Source of the DNA: Streptomyces torulosus
GTDB taxonomy: Bacteria; Actinomycetota; Actinomycetes; Streptomycetales; Streptomycetaceae
DNA: 51,711 bases
Reading direction: 5' to 3'
Assembly: GCF_001419765.1 (NCBI RefSeq)
Contig: NZ_LIRK01000151.1
Coordinates: 1-51,711 of the forward strand
Numbering within the stretch: position 1 is the stretch's first letter; each line of letters opens with the position of its first letter. Below, piece after piece: positions 42,100 to 50,832 of the stretch. The translations under genes were made by a program, and so were the position numbers. The notes beneath the pieces are model-generated. The model was not told the DNA's origin. It worked only from the letters and a program-made list of their open reading frames with translations, and made no database searches.

Positions 42100-44157
42100 T
42101 CAGGCCGCGAGCCGGTCGGCCTCGCGGCGGGTGACGGCGGCGACCACGTCGGCCCGCTTGATGCCGCGCCGGTTCTTGCCCTCGCCGTCGTCGGTGGTGC
42201 CCCATACCTGGTCGGTCTTGATGCCCCACGCCTTGACGGTGGTGGTGACGTTCTCGCCCTTCCACTCGCCGTACACGTCGGGGCGGAGCTGGGCGAGCCG
42301 GTCGGCGAGCCGCTCGCACCACACGGCCTTCTCCTCCGGGCCCATGACGGCCAGGACGTCGCCGAGGACGTCCATGCCGACGGTGGCGGACGGGCCTTCG
42401 CCGAGGGCGTGGCCGGTGATGTTGCCGTACTCCTCGCGCATCTTCCGCGCCCGCGTCACGATCTGCTCGGCCTTGGGTGCGTCGACGAACGCCGAGGCGA
42501 CGATGCGCGGGTCGTCGCCCTCGCCGGACAGGTAGCAGATGCCGAGGTCGCGGCGGCTGAACATGGTCGCCCGGATCCCCGACTTGTACGCCCCGGTGCC
42601 GAGCACCATGTCGTTGGCCTGGTGGTTCATCACCTTCAGGCAGAACCGCAGGACGGCGTTCGCGGAGATACCGGTGGGCAGCGACTTCGAGTCGGGCCGC
42701 TGGGTGGCGAACATGCCGATGATGCCGAGGGCCGGGCCGCGCTTGGTGATGTCGGTGCAGATCGATTCAATCTCGGCGCCGTGCTTCTCGTGCTCAAACA
42801 CGACCTGGCACTCGTCGATGCCGATGACGATGGGGTGCAGGCCGAGGCTCTTGTCGTTCGCGAGGGCCGGGGTGACCTTCGATTCGGGGCAGCGGGCGTG
42901 CGGCAGGCCCTTGATGACCTTGGCCCGGCGGCGCAGCTCCTCCTTGACCTCGCGGAGCGCGTGGAGGATGTACTCGATGTCCTCGTCCTCCTCGCCGGCC
43001 CGGTAGCGGTGGGCGACGGGTTCGAGCGCGCGGAGGTCGCCGGTGCCCTTCAGGTCGAACGGCAGCAGCCACGCGCGCGGGTCGAGGGCGGCGATGAGCA
43101 TCAGCAGCCTGAGCAGGAACGTCTTGCCCATGCGGGGGATGGAGCCGATGACGATGGAGGCGAACATGAGGGTGACCTCGACCCACCGCATCCGCTGGTC
43201 GTTGCCGAAGATGACCGGGCGGAAGAGGTCGACCTGCCCGTCCTTGAGCAGCGGCCATGCGGGCTTGGTGGTCTCGTTCATCGGCTTGTCGCCGACCCAC
43301 AGCACCAGGCGGCCCTCGTGCTCGTTCTCGTCGCCGGACGGCCATACGCAGCCGACCTTGCGGCGCAGGCCGGACGCCAGCTGCTCGCGCTTCTCCATGA
43401 TGTCGTCGGGCGTGACGCCGTAGGGAAGGTCGAGGTCGGCGCGGTAGCCGGGCCCGTCGCGGACGATTTCGCTGGTGAAGCGCATGCCGTCCATGTCGCC
43501 GCCCTTCTTCAGCGCGGCGGAGATCTTCGGGTTACCGATGGAGTCGAGGCCGCGCAGCACGATCGTGCCGGTGAGCTTCTGCAACTCGGTGCGCATGACG
43601 GCCGGCCCGATGACGGGGGCATCGGGCTGCTGCCCGAAGTAGCCGAGGGTCATGACCCCGCCAGCGGCGAACGCCCACAGGAACGCGGGCGCCATCACGT
43701 ACAGCCACAGGGCGAAGCCGAGGCCGAACACCGCGGCGACGACGAGGACCAGGCCGCGAAGTCGGACGCGGTTGCCGCGGAGCCGGGCCAGATGCAGGTA
43801 CTCCTCGACGTCCTCGGTACGGACGGCGTGCCCGCGAAGCGGTGCGGCCTCGCGGTCCCACAGCCACCGGTTCGTCTCGGCGACGAAGCGGCAGGCACCG
43901 CGCGGGGCCATGACGGTCAACTGGATGCCGTACCAGGGCAGGCGGAGCCCGTGGTAGGCGGTGGCGTAGCCGAGGCGGCTGCTGGTGTGACGGGCGGCCG
44001 TGCCGAATTCGGTGCCGTCCTTCAGCCAGGCGGGGAGGATCGGCCGGCGCTTCTCGTCGGTGACGCCGGGCTTGGGCAGGTTCGGGTTGTCGACGGGCAC
44101 CGGGGCGGCGGGCGCCTCGGGTGCGTCGGTGCTGGCGGATACGACGGTGTCCGTCAC
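42100..44157 (-). CDS. traB: FtsK/SpoIIIE-type conjugative DNA translocase (TraB/TraSA)
   Basis: A 685-residue protein with two membrane segments near residues 135-180 (LVLVVAAVFGLGFALWLYVM; FLWAFAAGGVMTLGYF), Walker A GSIPRMGKTFLLR at about 338-350, Walker B IVIGIDECQVVF at about 443-454, FATQRPDSKSLP, and a C-terminal winged-helix-like part (IKRADVVAAVTRREADRL). This is the layout of the single-protein conjugation pumps of Streptomyces, which move double-stranded DNA between hyphae. GTG start at 44157 with GGAGAG upstream. It is the last gene of the leftward transfer module. Confidence 0.9.
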   Translation of the reverse strand: MTDTVVSASTDAPEAPAAPVPVDNPNLPKPGVTDEKRRPILPAWLKDGTEFGTAARHTSSRLGYATAYHGLRLPWYGIQLTVMAPRGACRFVAETNRWLWDREAAPLRGHAVRTEDVEEYLHLARLRGNRVRLRGLVLVVAAVFGLGFALWLYVMAPAFLWAFAAGGVMTLGYFGQQPDAPVIGPAVMRTELQKLTGTIVLRGLDSIGNPKISAALKKGGDMDGMRFTSEIVRDGPGYRADLDLPYGVTPDDIMEKREQLASGLRRKVGCVWPSGDENEHEGRLVLWVGDKPMNETTKPAWPLLKDGQVDLFRPVIFGNDQRMRWVEVTLMFASIVIGSIPRMGKTFLLRLLMLIAALDPRAWLLPFDLKGTGDLRALEPVAHRYRAGEEDEDIEYILHALREVKEELRRRAKVIKGLPHARCPESKVTPALANDKSLGLHPIVIGIDECQVVFEHEKHGAEIESICTDITKRGPALGIIGMFATQRPDSKSLPTGISANAVLRFCLKVMNHQANDMVLGTGAYKSGIRATMFSRRDLGICYLSGEGDDPRIVASAFVDAPKAEQIVTRARKMREEYGNITGHALGEGPSATVGMDVLGDVLAVMGPEEKAVWCERLADRLAQLRPDVYGEWKGENVTTTVKAWGIKTDQVWGTTDDGEGKNRRGIKRADVVAAVTRREADRLAA

Positions 44158-44194
44158 GATGGTCTCTCCGGTCGTTCTGATGGGACGTTCGGGG

Positions 44195-44237
44195 CCTGGG
44201 GGCGGCGCTGCTGTGGAGGCTGGACGCCGTCCCCAGG
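44195..44237 (-). terminator. Hairpin between the 60-aa gene and traB
   Basis: CCTGGGGG-CGGCG (44195-44207) pairs with CGCCGTCCCCAGG (44225-44237), one G-U pair, 17-base loop. Because it lies within the presumed transfer operon just before traB, it could be an attenuator that lowers traB expression. Confidence 0.55.
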
Positions 44238-44242
44238 CGTGG

Positions 44243-44425
44243 TCACTTCTTGGTCTTGCGGCGGGCGGCCTGCCGCTCGATGCGCTCGACCTTGCGCTTC
44301 AGGTCGCTGATGTCGACGCCGTCACCGGCCGCGCCGCGCTTGGCCATGCGGGCGGTCAGGGCGACGACCCGCAGCTTCTCCGTCGTGGTGAAGTCGGCGA
44401 AGCGGATGTCGGGGTTGTCGGCCAT
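44243..44425 (-). CDS. Small charged protein upstream of traB
   Basis: 60 residues from the ATG at 44425 (GGGAG upstream), starting ADNPDIRFADFTTTEKLRVV and ending in a Lys/Arg-rich helix. It overlaps the stop of the preceding gene by one base. A frequent neighbour of traB in AICEs; unknown function. Confidence 0.65.
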   Translation of the reverse strand: MADNPDIRFADFTTTEKLRVVALTARMAKRGAAGDGVDISDLKRKVERIERQAARRKTKK

Positions 44426-44631
44426 CACTTCTCCCCGTTGGTCTCGGCCATGACGGCGGCGATGGCGGCGTGCGCGCGGGCGGCGTTCGCCCAGGCGGTG
44501 CTCGCCGCAGCGAGGTTGGACACGATGGCGCGCTGGTCGGCGTGGTGGGCGGCCTTGTCGGTCTCCTCAGCGAGGGCGGCGGCCCGGTTGGCGGCGGTGG
44601 TGGCCTGGTCGATGTGCTGCTGGCGGGTCAC
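44425..44631 (-). CDS. Small Ala-rich helical protein
   Basis: 68 residues from the GTG at 44631 with GGAGG upstream (TRQQHIDQATTAANRAAALA). Predicted all-helical, no membrane segment. Coupled to the 60-aa gene. Function unknown. Confidence 0.62.
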   Translation of the reverse strand: MTRQQHIDQATTAANRAAALAEETDKAAHHADQRAIVSNLAAASTAWANAARAHAAIAAVMAETNGEK

Positions 44632-44683
44632 GGGTTCCTCCGGGGGTTGTGGGCTCGGCTGTTCCGGCCCCACCGCGCCCCCG

Positions 44684-44709
44684 CAACCGTGCTCATATCG
44701 ACACGGTTG
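44684..44709. promoter_or_regulatory. Inverted repeat CAACCGTG-N10-CACGGTTG
   Basis: Perfect 8-bp arms (44684-44691 and 44702-44709) in the only sizeable gap of the transfer module, between the SpdB2-like and 68-aa genes, upstream of traB. In Streptomyces plasmids traB is kept off by a GntR-type repressor binding such sites; here the binding protein is not identified. A terminator hairpin is the alternative. Confidence 0.5.
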
Positions 44710-44729
44710 ACGGAGGACGGAAGGGCAGG

Positions 44730-45062
44730 TCAGCGGCCCTTGCGCTGCATGTCGCGCCACATGTCCCGCAGGACGAGGACGACGATCGCGCCGACGCCGC
44801 CGAGGATCGCCAGGGCGAGGGACGCGAACGCGATGCCGACGCCCCCAACGCACACCGCGCACGCGATGCCGATCCATTCGCCGGTCGAGCGGCCGGCCTT
44901 GCGGTGGTCGTGCTGGCACTGGGGTGCGGGCGCCTGCGCCTGCTGCTGGGTGGCCAGCTTCGCCAGCTCCATCGCGGCGAGCGCCAGCTGCACGGCCGCG
45001 GTGTCGGTCTCGGCGGCGCGGACCGCGGCCTCGGCCTTCTCCACGGGGTTGAGGTCGGTCAC
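44730..45062 (-). CDS. Membrane protein, Spd-like
   Basis: 110 residues from the GTG at 45062 with AGGAGG 8 bases upstream. The N-terminal half is a charged helix (VEKAEAAVRAAETDTAAVQL) and the C-terminal half has two close membrane segments (GIACAVCVGGVGIAFASLAL, ILGGVGAIVVLVL). Small proteins of this layout in the spd cluster help spread the element along the recipient mycelium. Family call is by layout and place only. Confidence 0.6.
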   Translation of the reverse strand: MTDLNPVEKAEAAVRAAETDTAAVQLALAAMELAKLATQQQAQAPAPQCQHDHRKAGRSTGEWIGIACAVCVGGVGIAFASLALAILGGVGAIVVLVLRDMWRDMQRKGR

Positions 45063-45220
45063 CGCGACCACCTCCTCGGCCGGGCGAGGAGACCGGCGGC
45101 GAACGCCAGGATGACCGGCTGGGCAACCACGGCCGTGACGACCGTGGACGGCACGGTGACCGGCAACCCGAGGAGCAGCCCCAGCAGGGCGAGGACGGCC
45201 CCGTAAGCGAGCGGCTTCAT
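45059..45220 (-). CDS. Very small two-segment membrane protein (SpdD-like)
   Basis: 53 residues beginning KPLAYGAVLALLGLLLGLPV and continuing with a second hydrophobic segment and a C-terminal RPRRWSR. ATG at 45220 has GGGAGG 7 bases upstream, the start overlaps the DUF2637 stop as ATGA, and the stop overlaps the next start, so coupling on both sides supports a real gene. It resembles SpdD-type spread proteins in size and hydrophobicity. Confidence 0.68.
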   Translation of the reverse strand: MKPLAYGAVLALLGLLLGLPVTVPSTVVTAVVAQPVILAFAAGLLARPRRWSR

Positions 45221-46215
45221 GATCCGGCCTCCCCCGTGAACAGGGTCGCGGTGACCACTTCGCGCCGCAGCTCGGCCGCTTCACGGCGGCTCAGCCCGTA
45301 CTCCTCGCGAAGCTTGTCGATGGTCACCTGCCGTCCGGTGGAGGCGACCAGCTCACGGTTGAGCTTCGAGGCCCGTCGCCGCAGCTCGGACGGGGTGAGG
45401 GCGATGACCTGGGTGACCACTTCGCGGGGGGTGTCAGCGGGTACCGCGCTGGTCACCTTCTCGGCCTCGGCGTGATCTGCAAACGGGTCCTCGTCGTCGA
45501 GGGCGGGTGACCACTCGTCGTACGGGTCGGTGACCGGCTCCGGCTCCTCGGGGGTGGGCCAGTCGATGTATCCGTTCGTGCTCCCGGACGGCATCCAGCT
45601 CTGCCGCGAGTGGTCGAAGACGTACGTCGTCTTCGGCTCGGGGAGCGCCACGATCGGAAGCAGGCGGACACCGGCGGGGACGATCTCCGGGGCCTCGGTG
45701 AGGGCGCGGGGCTGGTCGTCGTCGACGCGCTCCACGGTCACCTCGGCGGTCACCTCGGGCTCGGTCTCCGGCAGGGAGACGTGTCCGGATCCGGACACGT
45801 CCGTCAGGTCGCGTCCCGCGAGGGCCTGATGGATCTGCCGCATGAGCGCGCCGAACGCGAGGAGCGCGGCCGACGGGGGAACGGCGGCCACCACGTAGTC
45901 GAGCGGCTCGGCGGCCTGGCCGACGCCGGCGACGTTCAGGGCGATCGACGAGCCGGAGCCGACGACCGTGAGGCCGATCGCCCATGGGTCGACGGTGCCC
46001 TTGAGGGCGGCGCGGAGCATGAGCAGTTCCCCAGCGACGATGAACAGATCCAGGGTCGCGGGCCAGGCCCACGCCCGGATCTCCTTGTCCTCCATGCCGT
46101 GGGCGAGGGCGACCTCGGCGAGGTGCGCGTACGACAGCCAGAACGCGGCGGCCGTGAGCGCGACGATGACGAGGCCGGCCGCGATGGCGAGGGCCCGTGA
46201 CGGGTTGGTCTTCAT
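45217..46215 (-). CDS. DUF2637 membrane protein (SpdB-type spread protein)
   Basis: 332 residues with four membrane segments in the first ~130 (LAIAAGLVIVALTAAAFWLS; WPATLDLFIVAGELLMLRAA; IGLTVVGSGSSIALNVAGVG; YVVAAVPPSAALLAFGALM), then an acidic linker and a C-terminal HTH-like part (STGRQVTIDKLREEYGLSRR). DUF2637 proteins are standard in AICEs and Streptomyces plasmids, where Spd proteins act with TraB in intramycelial spread. Sits in the middle of the transfer operon. Confidence 0.82.
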   Translation of the reverse strand: MKTNPSRALAIAAGLVIVALTAAAFWLSYAHLAEVALAHGMEDKEIRAWAWPATLDLFIVAGELLMLRAALKGTVDPWAIGLTVVGSGSSIALNVAGVGQAAEPLDYVVAAVPPSAALLAFGALMRQIHQALAGRDLTDVSGSGHVSLPETEPEVTAEVTVERVDDDQPRALTEAPEIVPAGVRLLPIVALPEPKTTYVFDHSRQSWMPSGSTNGYIDWPTPEEPEPVTDPYDEWSPALDDEDPFADHAEAEKVTSAVPADTPREVVTQVIALTPSELRRRASKLNRELVASTGRQVTIDKLREEYGLSRREAAELRREVVTATLFTGEAGS

Positions 46216-46415
46216 GCTTCGCCCACCTCCGTGGGGGCGGCGGCGCGCACGACGAGGTGCGCGGCGAGGGTGACGCCTTCACGGTCACGGCGCTCGTTCG
46301 CTTCGAGCAGCGCGGCCATCAAGGCGGGGACGGAAGGGAGTCGCCGGGCCGACCGGGCGACCGCGCGGAGGGCGGCCATTTCGGTCGGGCGGGCGATACG
46401 GGAGCGGCCGGCCAT
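46212..46415 (-). CDS. Small basic protein
   Basis: 67 residues from the ATG at 46415 (AGRSRIARPTEMAALRAVAR). Overlaps the DUF2637 start and the preceding 28-codon gene. Unknown function. Confidence 0.6.
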   Translation of the reverse strand: MAGRSRIARPTEMAALRAVARSARRLPSVPALMAALLEANERRDREGVTLAAHLVVRAAAPTEVGEA

Positions 46416-46501
46416 CAGCGCGGCCTTTGCTGGGTGCGCCGGTTGGCCTCGGCGACCTTGCGGGCCAGTTCGGCGCGCTCGGCGTCGGTCAGGGCGGTCA
46501 T
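46415..46501 (-). CDS. 28-codon coupled reading frame
   Basis: A frame of 28 residues (TALTDAERAELARKVAEANR...) preceded by GAGGT. Its start overlaps the upstream stop (ATGA) and its stop overlaps the downstream start (TGATG). The double coupling in an otherwise gapless operon suggests it is translated. Confidence 0.45.
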   Translation of the reverse strand: MTALTDAERAELARKVAEANRRTQQRPR

Positions 46502-46872
46502 CGGACCTCACCCCCGTCGAGGACCGTGGCGAGCTGGTCGGCGAGGCCGCGCAGTTGGTCGGCGTACGCGTCGAGGCGGGCCGCCAGTTCGTACGCGGAG
46601 ACCGGGTCGAGGGTCCGGCCGATCGCGGACACGGACACGCCGGGCGTACGGCCCCCGAGACCGGGGGTGGTGTGCTCTGCGAACGGGGACTGGACGAGGC
46701 TGGCGGCGGTGATGTGCTGGCCGTGGAAGGCGAGGACTACGTCCGGGCCCTGGTGGAGGATGTCGGCGCGGTGTCCGCCGTCCTCGTGGCGGCCGATGCA
46801 CCAGGCGGGTTCGGGCAGGGTGACGGGGCCGTGGTCGAGGGTGTGCACGGTGATCGTGCGGGGCTCGGTCAC
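46498..46872 (-). CDS. DUF6907 family protein
   Basis: 124 residues with the features of DUF6907 proteins: a short N-terminal strand region, WCIGRHEDGGHRADILHQGP and a C-terminal helix (LAARLDAYADQLRGLADQLA). These proteins are common in Streptomyces mobile elements; role unknown. GTG start at 46872 overlapping the preceding stop. Confidence 0.7.
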   Translation of the reverse strand: MTEPRTITVHTLDHGPVTLPEPAWCIGRHEDGGHRADILHQGPDVVLAFHGQHITAASLVQSPFAEHTTPGLGGRTPGVSVSAIGRTLDPVSAYELAARLDAYADQLRGLADQLATVLDGGEVR

Positions 46873-47399
46873 CGCTGCTCACCCCTCGCACGGACTTCGT
46901 CGCGGGAGAGCTGCTCGTCGCGGGTGCGGGGGCCGTCGACCCAGCAGAAGGGGCGGATGCTGGCGGCGGCCTTGAAGACGCGGATGGCGGTGCCGGGGGT
47001 GGCGTGGGGGAGGCCGTAGACGCGTCCGCCGTTGAGGGAGGCGAGCATGCGGGCGGCGTGGTGCTGGCAGCCGTCCGCGCCGGCGTTCTTGGCGTCGAGG
47101 ACGGTGACGGTGGGCGGGCCGCTGCACGGGGTGGGGTCCTCGGGGTGCGCGGCCGGGCAGCGTTCTCCCAGGTCGTTCAGCTTCCCCGATCGGGTAACCG
47201 GCTCGGAGTCGAGGGCGCGCAGCAGGATCCGCAGGGCCTCGGCGAGGCCGCCGTGCGCCTGGGCGTAGGCATAGATGTCGTAGCCGCTGGTGTTGCCGTA
47301 GTCGGCGAGCATGCGCTGCGCGACACGGATCGCGGTGTCGAGGCCGCTCGGCTCGGGGAGGGCCGGGGGCAGGGCGCCCGGCGTGGTGGTCTTCTCCAT
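46869..47399 (-). CDS. Unknown Cys/His-containing protein of the transfer operon
   Basis: 176 residues from the ATG at 47399. A helical N-terminal part (TAIRVAQRMLADYGNTSGYD) is followed by a segment with spaced Cys and His (RCPAAHPEDPTPCSGP; DGCQHHAARMLASL). No family recognised. Coupled by overlap to both neighbours. Confidence 0.65.
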   Translation of the reverse strand: MEKTTTPGALPPALPEPSGLDTAIRVAQRMLADYGNTSGYDIYAYAQAHGGLAEALRILLRALDSEPVTRSGKLNDLGERCPAAHPEDPTPCSGPPTVTVLDAKNAGADGCQHHAARMLASLNGGRVYGLPHATPGTAIRVFKAAASIRPFCWVDGPRTRDEQLSRDEVRARGEQR

Positions 47400-47884
47400 C
47401 AGGCAGCCACCCCCGCCAGAACCTCGCCAGCGGTCGGGACGACGTCGACCAGCTCGACCTTCAGCGAGGGCGCGCATGCCTTCATCGGCACGGGGCCGAG
47501 ACCGAGGCGCTTGTACGTGGCGGTGATGGCGGCGAGGTCCGGGGTCTGCCGGGAGGACGGGGTGCGGAAGATTCGCCACGTGCCGTAGATACCGGCGGGC
47601 AGCTTGTCGAGGACCTTCTTCGCGGCGCGCTTGCTGCGGTCGGCGCGGCGGGCCTGGTCGGCGGCGCGGTCGTACTCGCGGGCGGCGGCCTCGATGGTCT
47701 CGACGGCGGGGATCTCGTCGGCGGTGTAGAGGCCGGCCGGGTCCGGGGCCTCGACGACGACGGGCGTTTCGGTCTGCTCGACGAGCGTCGCGGGGGCGAC
47801 GACGGAGCGGACGGCGTCGGCAACCGTGCCGAGGATGCCGCGCACGGTGCGGGCAGTGCGAGGGGACATGAGAAGCTGAATCAC
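47399..47884 (-). CDS. Unknown protein, first gene of the transfer operon
   Basis: 161 residues from the GTG at 47884 with AGGAG 6 bases upstream. Middle part is a charged helix (AAREYDRAADQARRADRSKR). It starts 100 bp inside the right end of the element, so the whole leftward operon of about 5.8 kb is probably transcribed from a promoter in 47885-47982. Unknown function. Confidence 0.65.
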   Translation of the reverse strand: MIQLLMSPRTARTVRGILGTVADAVRSVVAPATLVEQTETPVVVEAPDPAGLYTADEIPAVETIEAAAREYDRAADQARRADRSKRAAKKVLDKLPAGIYGTWRIFRTPSSRQTPDLAAITATYKRLGLGPVPMKACAPSLKVELVDVVPTAGEVLAGVAA

Positions 47885-47982
47885 AGCGGACTCCTGTTGC
47901 GTCAGGCTGTTCCGTCAGGCCCTCGGCTGGTGCTGGTAACACCGCCGGGGGCCGCTTTCGTGAGAAGCGTCTCAGCTCAACA

Positions 47983-47991
47983 TTCGACCTG
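47983..47991 (+). other. Right attachment site core (attR)
   Basis: TTCGACCTG, identical to attL. The left flank is element DNA (CTCAGCTCAACA), the right flank continues yifB (GCGGTCGCC). The circular form would carry attP made of this left flank, the core and the sequence following 20890. Confidence 0.85.
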
Positions 47992-49365
47992 GCGGTCGCC
48001 TGCGCGGTCCTCGGAGCCTCCGAGCGGATCGATCCACGGGTGCTCTCCGACATCGTGATGATCGGTGAGCTGGGACTCGACGGGAGGGTCCGCCCGGTGC
48101 GGGGCATCCTGCCCGCTGTCCTGGCCGCCGCAGAGGCCGGGTACGAACAAGTGGTCGTGCCGGAGTGCTCCGCGGCGGAGGCATCCTTGGTGCCCGGGGT
48201 GTCGGTGCTGGGCGTTCGCACCTTGCGACAACTGATCGCCGTGCTCGCCGATGAGCCCGTGCCGGACGAGGAGCCCGACGAGGGACGTCCGGATCCCCTG
48301 CTGGCGGGGCTGCGTATGCCAGGCACGGGCGCCGCCACCGGTATGCACACCACGGGTGCCGCCCAGCAGGACCAGGGCCACGACCTGGCAGATGTCGTCG
48401 GGCAGCTCGCGGCGCGGACCGCGGTCGAGGTGGCGGCAGCGGGTGGACACCACCTCTTCCTGGAAGGCCCACCGGGCGCAGGGAAGACGATGCTCGCGGA
48501 GCGGCTGCCGGCCATCCTGCCGGAACTGGGCCGGGAGGAGTCCTTGGAGGTCACGGCTGTCCACTCGATCGCCGGGCTGCTGCCGGCGGGAAAGCCGCTG
48601 GTCGATACGGCGCCCTACTGCGCGCCGCACCACTCGGCGACGATGCAGGCCCTCGTCGGGGGAGGCCAGGGCGTCGCGCGGCCCGGCGCGGTGTCGTTGG
48701 CCCACCGAGGGGTGCTCTTCCTCGATGAGACTCCCGAGTTCAGCAGTCAGGCGCTGGACGCCCTGCGCCAGCCATTGGAGGCCGGCCACGTCGTGATCGC
48801 GCGCAGTGCCGGGGTCGTCCGGTTCCCGGCGAAGTTCCTCATGGTGCTTGCCGCCAATCCGTGCCCGTGCGGGCGTTTCTCCCGGACCGACGACCTGTGC
48901 GAGTGCCCGCCGGCCTCGATTCGCCGGTATCAGGCCCGGTTGTCCGGGCCGCTGCTGGACCGGGTCGATCTGCGTGTCGAGATCGACCGGGTCACCCGTT
49001 CCGAGCTGACCCAGCGAGGCGCCCGAGGCGAATCCACGGCGACGGTGGCAGCCCGGGTGCGCGCGGCCAGGGAACGAGCCGCGCTGCGACTGGCCGGCAC
49101 GCCGTGGCGCACGAACAGCGAGATCCCCGGGCGTGAGCTGCGCAGCAGGTGGCATGCGGCGCCCGGTGCCATGGACGAGGCCGAGCGGAGCCTGGAGAGG
49201 GGCATCCTGACGGCGCGGGGACTGGACCGGGTTCTGCGGGTCGCCTGGACGATCTCGGACCTCGTCGGCCACGAGCGTCCCGATGCAGCGGACGTCAACC
49301 TGGCTCTGCAACTGCGCACCGGCGTTCCGCGTGGAGTGCCCATGGCGATCGGAGCCCTGGTATGA
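47983..49365 (+). pseudogene. yifB: 3' fragment of yifB/comM (AAA+ Mg-chelatase-like)
   Basis: Codons 81 to 540 of yifB, from TTC-GAC-CTG onward in frame with the 5' fragment at 20642. It has the remainder of the Lon-like domain (IVMIGELGLDGRVRPVRGIL), Walker A GPPGAGKTMLAERL, Walker B GVLFLDETPEF, the zinc-type ANPCPCGRFSRTDD...CECPP segment and the C-terminal helical domain (GILTARGLDRVLRVAWTISD). No promoter or natural start belongs to this piece; a GTG at 48040 could start a truncated ATPase. Intact ComM is a branch-migration helicase in natural transformation of other bacteria; its role in streptomycetes is not known. Confidence 0.93.
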
Positions 49366-49399
49366 AGCCGGAGCACCGCGACGCGCGGGTGGGTGGGCC

Positions 49400-50560
49400 A
49401 TGACTGGTGGCGGCGACTCGGACGCCGAGCGGGTCGCTCGGGCCTTCCTCGCCCGTGTCATCGAACCCGGGGACGAGCTCGCCGGGCGATGGCTACGGGA
49501 ACTGGGAGCGGCAGAGACCGCGCGGCGGCTTTCCGAGGGTGGTGGGCCGCTGCCGGGCGCGTCGGAGAAGCGGTGGGCGGGGCTGCGGTCCCGCGCCGCA
49601 CGCGCCGACCCGGAGGAAGACCTCGCACAGGCCCGAGCGGCCGGCGTCAGGTTTCTGGTGCCCGGGGACGTGGAGTGGCCCGGACAACTGGATGATCTGG
49701 GGGACGGGAGGCCGGTCGGGCTCTGGGTGCGGGGGACGGCCCATGCCCGGATGTGGGCCCTGCGGTCCGTGGCCGTCGTCGGGGCCAGGGCCTGCACGGA
49801 GTACGGGGCGCACATGGCGGGCGTCCTGGGGGCGGGGCTGGCCGAGCGCGGCTGGGTGGTGGTGTCCGGCGGCGCCTACGGCGTCGACGGTGCCGCTCAC
49901 CGGGGCGTGCTCGGGGTCGGCGGGGCCACCGTCGCCGTGCTGGCCTGCGGGGTGGACCGGCCGTATCCACGGGGCCATGCCCAGTTGATCAACAGGATCG
50001 CCGAACAGGGGCTCGTGGTGGGGGAACTGCCGCCGGGGGAGCATCCCACCCAGAGCCGCTTCATCCTGCGGAACAGGGTCATCGCCGCCCTCACCAGAGG
50101 CACCGTGGTCGTCGAGGCGGCCCACCGCAGCGGCGCCCTGGTCACCGCGCGGGCCGCGCAGCGGCTGGGGCGGTTCACGATGGGCGTGCCCGGACCGGCG
50201 ACCTCGGCCCTGTCGGCGGGGGTGCACGAACTGCTGCGCGGCGACGCCGTGCTCGTGTCGGACGCCGCGGAGATCGTCGAGCTTGTCGGCGACATGGGCG
50301 AGCTGGCGCCCGCCAAACGGGGCCCGGTCCTCCCGCGTGACCTGCTCGAACCCGGTGCGCGACAGGTCCTAGCCGCGCTGCCGGGGCGGGGCGCGGCGGC
50401 CGTCGACGCGGTGGCCAGGGGCGCCGGAACGACCGTGGACGACGCGGTCGGGAGACTGTACGAACTCCGCGCACTTGGTTACGTCGAACGACACGGCGAC
50501 AGCTGGAAGTTGACACGCCAGGCGATGATCTCCGTTTCTTCGGATCGGAGGCCAAGTTGA
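49400..50560 (+). CDS. dprA: DNA processing protein DprA
   Basis: A 386-residue DprA/Smf protein. The Rossmann-like core shows [51 protein letters not shown] and the C-terminal winged helix ([20 protein letters not shown]). DprA loads RecA on single-stranded DNA in transforming bacteria; actinomycetes keep it without known natural competence. The ATG at 49400 is chosen; it lies 34 bp after the yifB stop, so dprA normally follows yifB in one operon, and the element separates it from the upstream promoter. Confidence 0.92.
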   Translation: MTGGGDSDAERVARAFLARVIEPGDELAGRWLRELGAAETARRLSEGGGPLPGASEKRWAGLRSRAARADPEEDLAQARAAGVRFLVPGDVEWPGQLDDLGDGRPVGLWVRGTAHARMWALRSVAVVGARACTEYGAHMAGVLGAGLAERGWVVVSGGAYGVDGAAHRGVLGVGGATVAVLACGVDRPYPRGHAQLINRIAEQGLVVGELPPGEHPTQSRFILRNRVIAALTRGTVVVEAAHRSGALVTARAAQRLGRFTMGVPGPATSALSAGVHELLRGDAVLVSDAAEIVELVGDMGELAPAKRGPVLPRDLLEPGARQVLAALPGRGAAAVDAVARGAGTTVDDAVGRLYELRALGYVERHGDSWKLTRQAMISVSSDRRPS

Positions 50561-50832
50561 CCGTGCGTGTTCGGCCGTCCGGGGGAACGCCGACAGCCTT
50601 GCGGTTTCCGGTAGTTGGGCCCGGCGCCTCCGTCACGCAGTGCGACCGGCGTGACCTCGGGGTGCTCCCAGCGGAACGTATCTGCGCGCGGGTGATCCCT
50701 CGACCTTCGCGCACTGCGACTCCCCAGTCACGCTACGCTCACGAGGATTCCGACTCAGACAGGCATCTCGACATCAGACCGACAGCTCACCCAGGCACCC
50801 CCAGTTCACGGCAGAACGGCACAAGGCGACGA

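Larger units (their letters stand above)
20891..47982. mobile_element. Integrative and conjugative element in yifB (AICE-like, about 27.1 kb)
   Basis: Bounds come from the two TTCGACCTG copies; one unit length is 27,101 bp. It holds a serine integrase at the left end, a primase-helicase with iteron repeats, several XRE regulators, a second (tyrosine) recombinase, an orphan tape-measure-like protein, and at the right end a conjugation module with an FtsK/TraB-type translocase and Spd-type membrane proteins. No portal, capsid, large terminase, tail fibre or lysis gene was found, so it is not a complete prophage. Actinomycete ICEs use tyrosine integrases and tRNA sites more often; the serine integrase and protein-coding site set this one apart. 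Confidence 0.88.

Noticed and set aside
42409-44310. Rightward 633-codon frame opposite traB
   Set aside because: It is the antisense of traB with Asp/Gly/Val-rich composition; the leftward frame carries all the FtsK motifs.
20891-47982. The insertion as a complete temperate prophage
   Set aside because: A serine integrase and a tape-measure gene are present, but no portal, capsid, large terminase, tail fibre, holin or endolysin gene could be found, and a conjugation module is.
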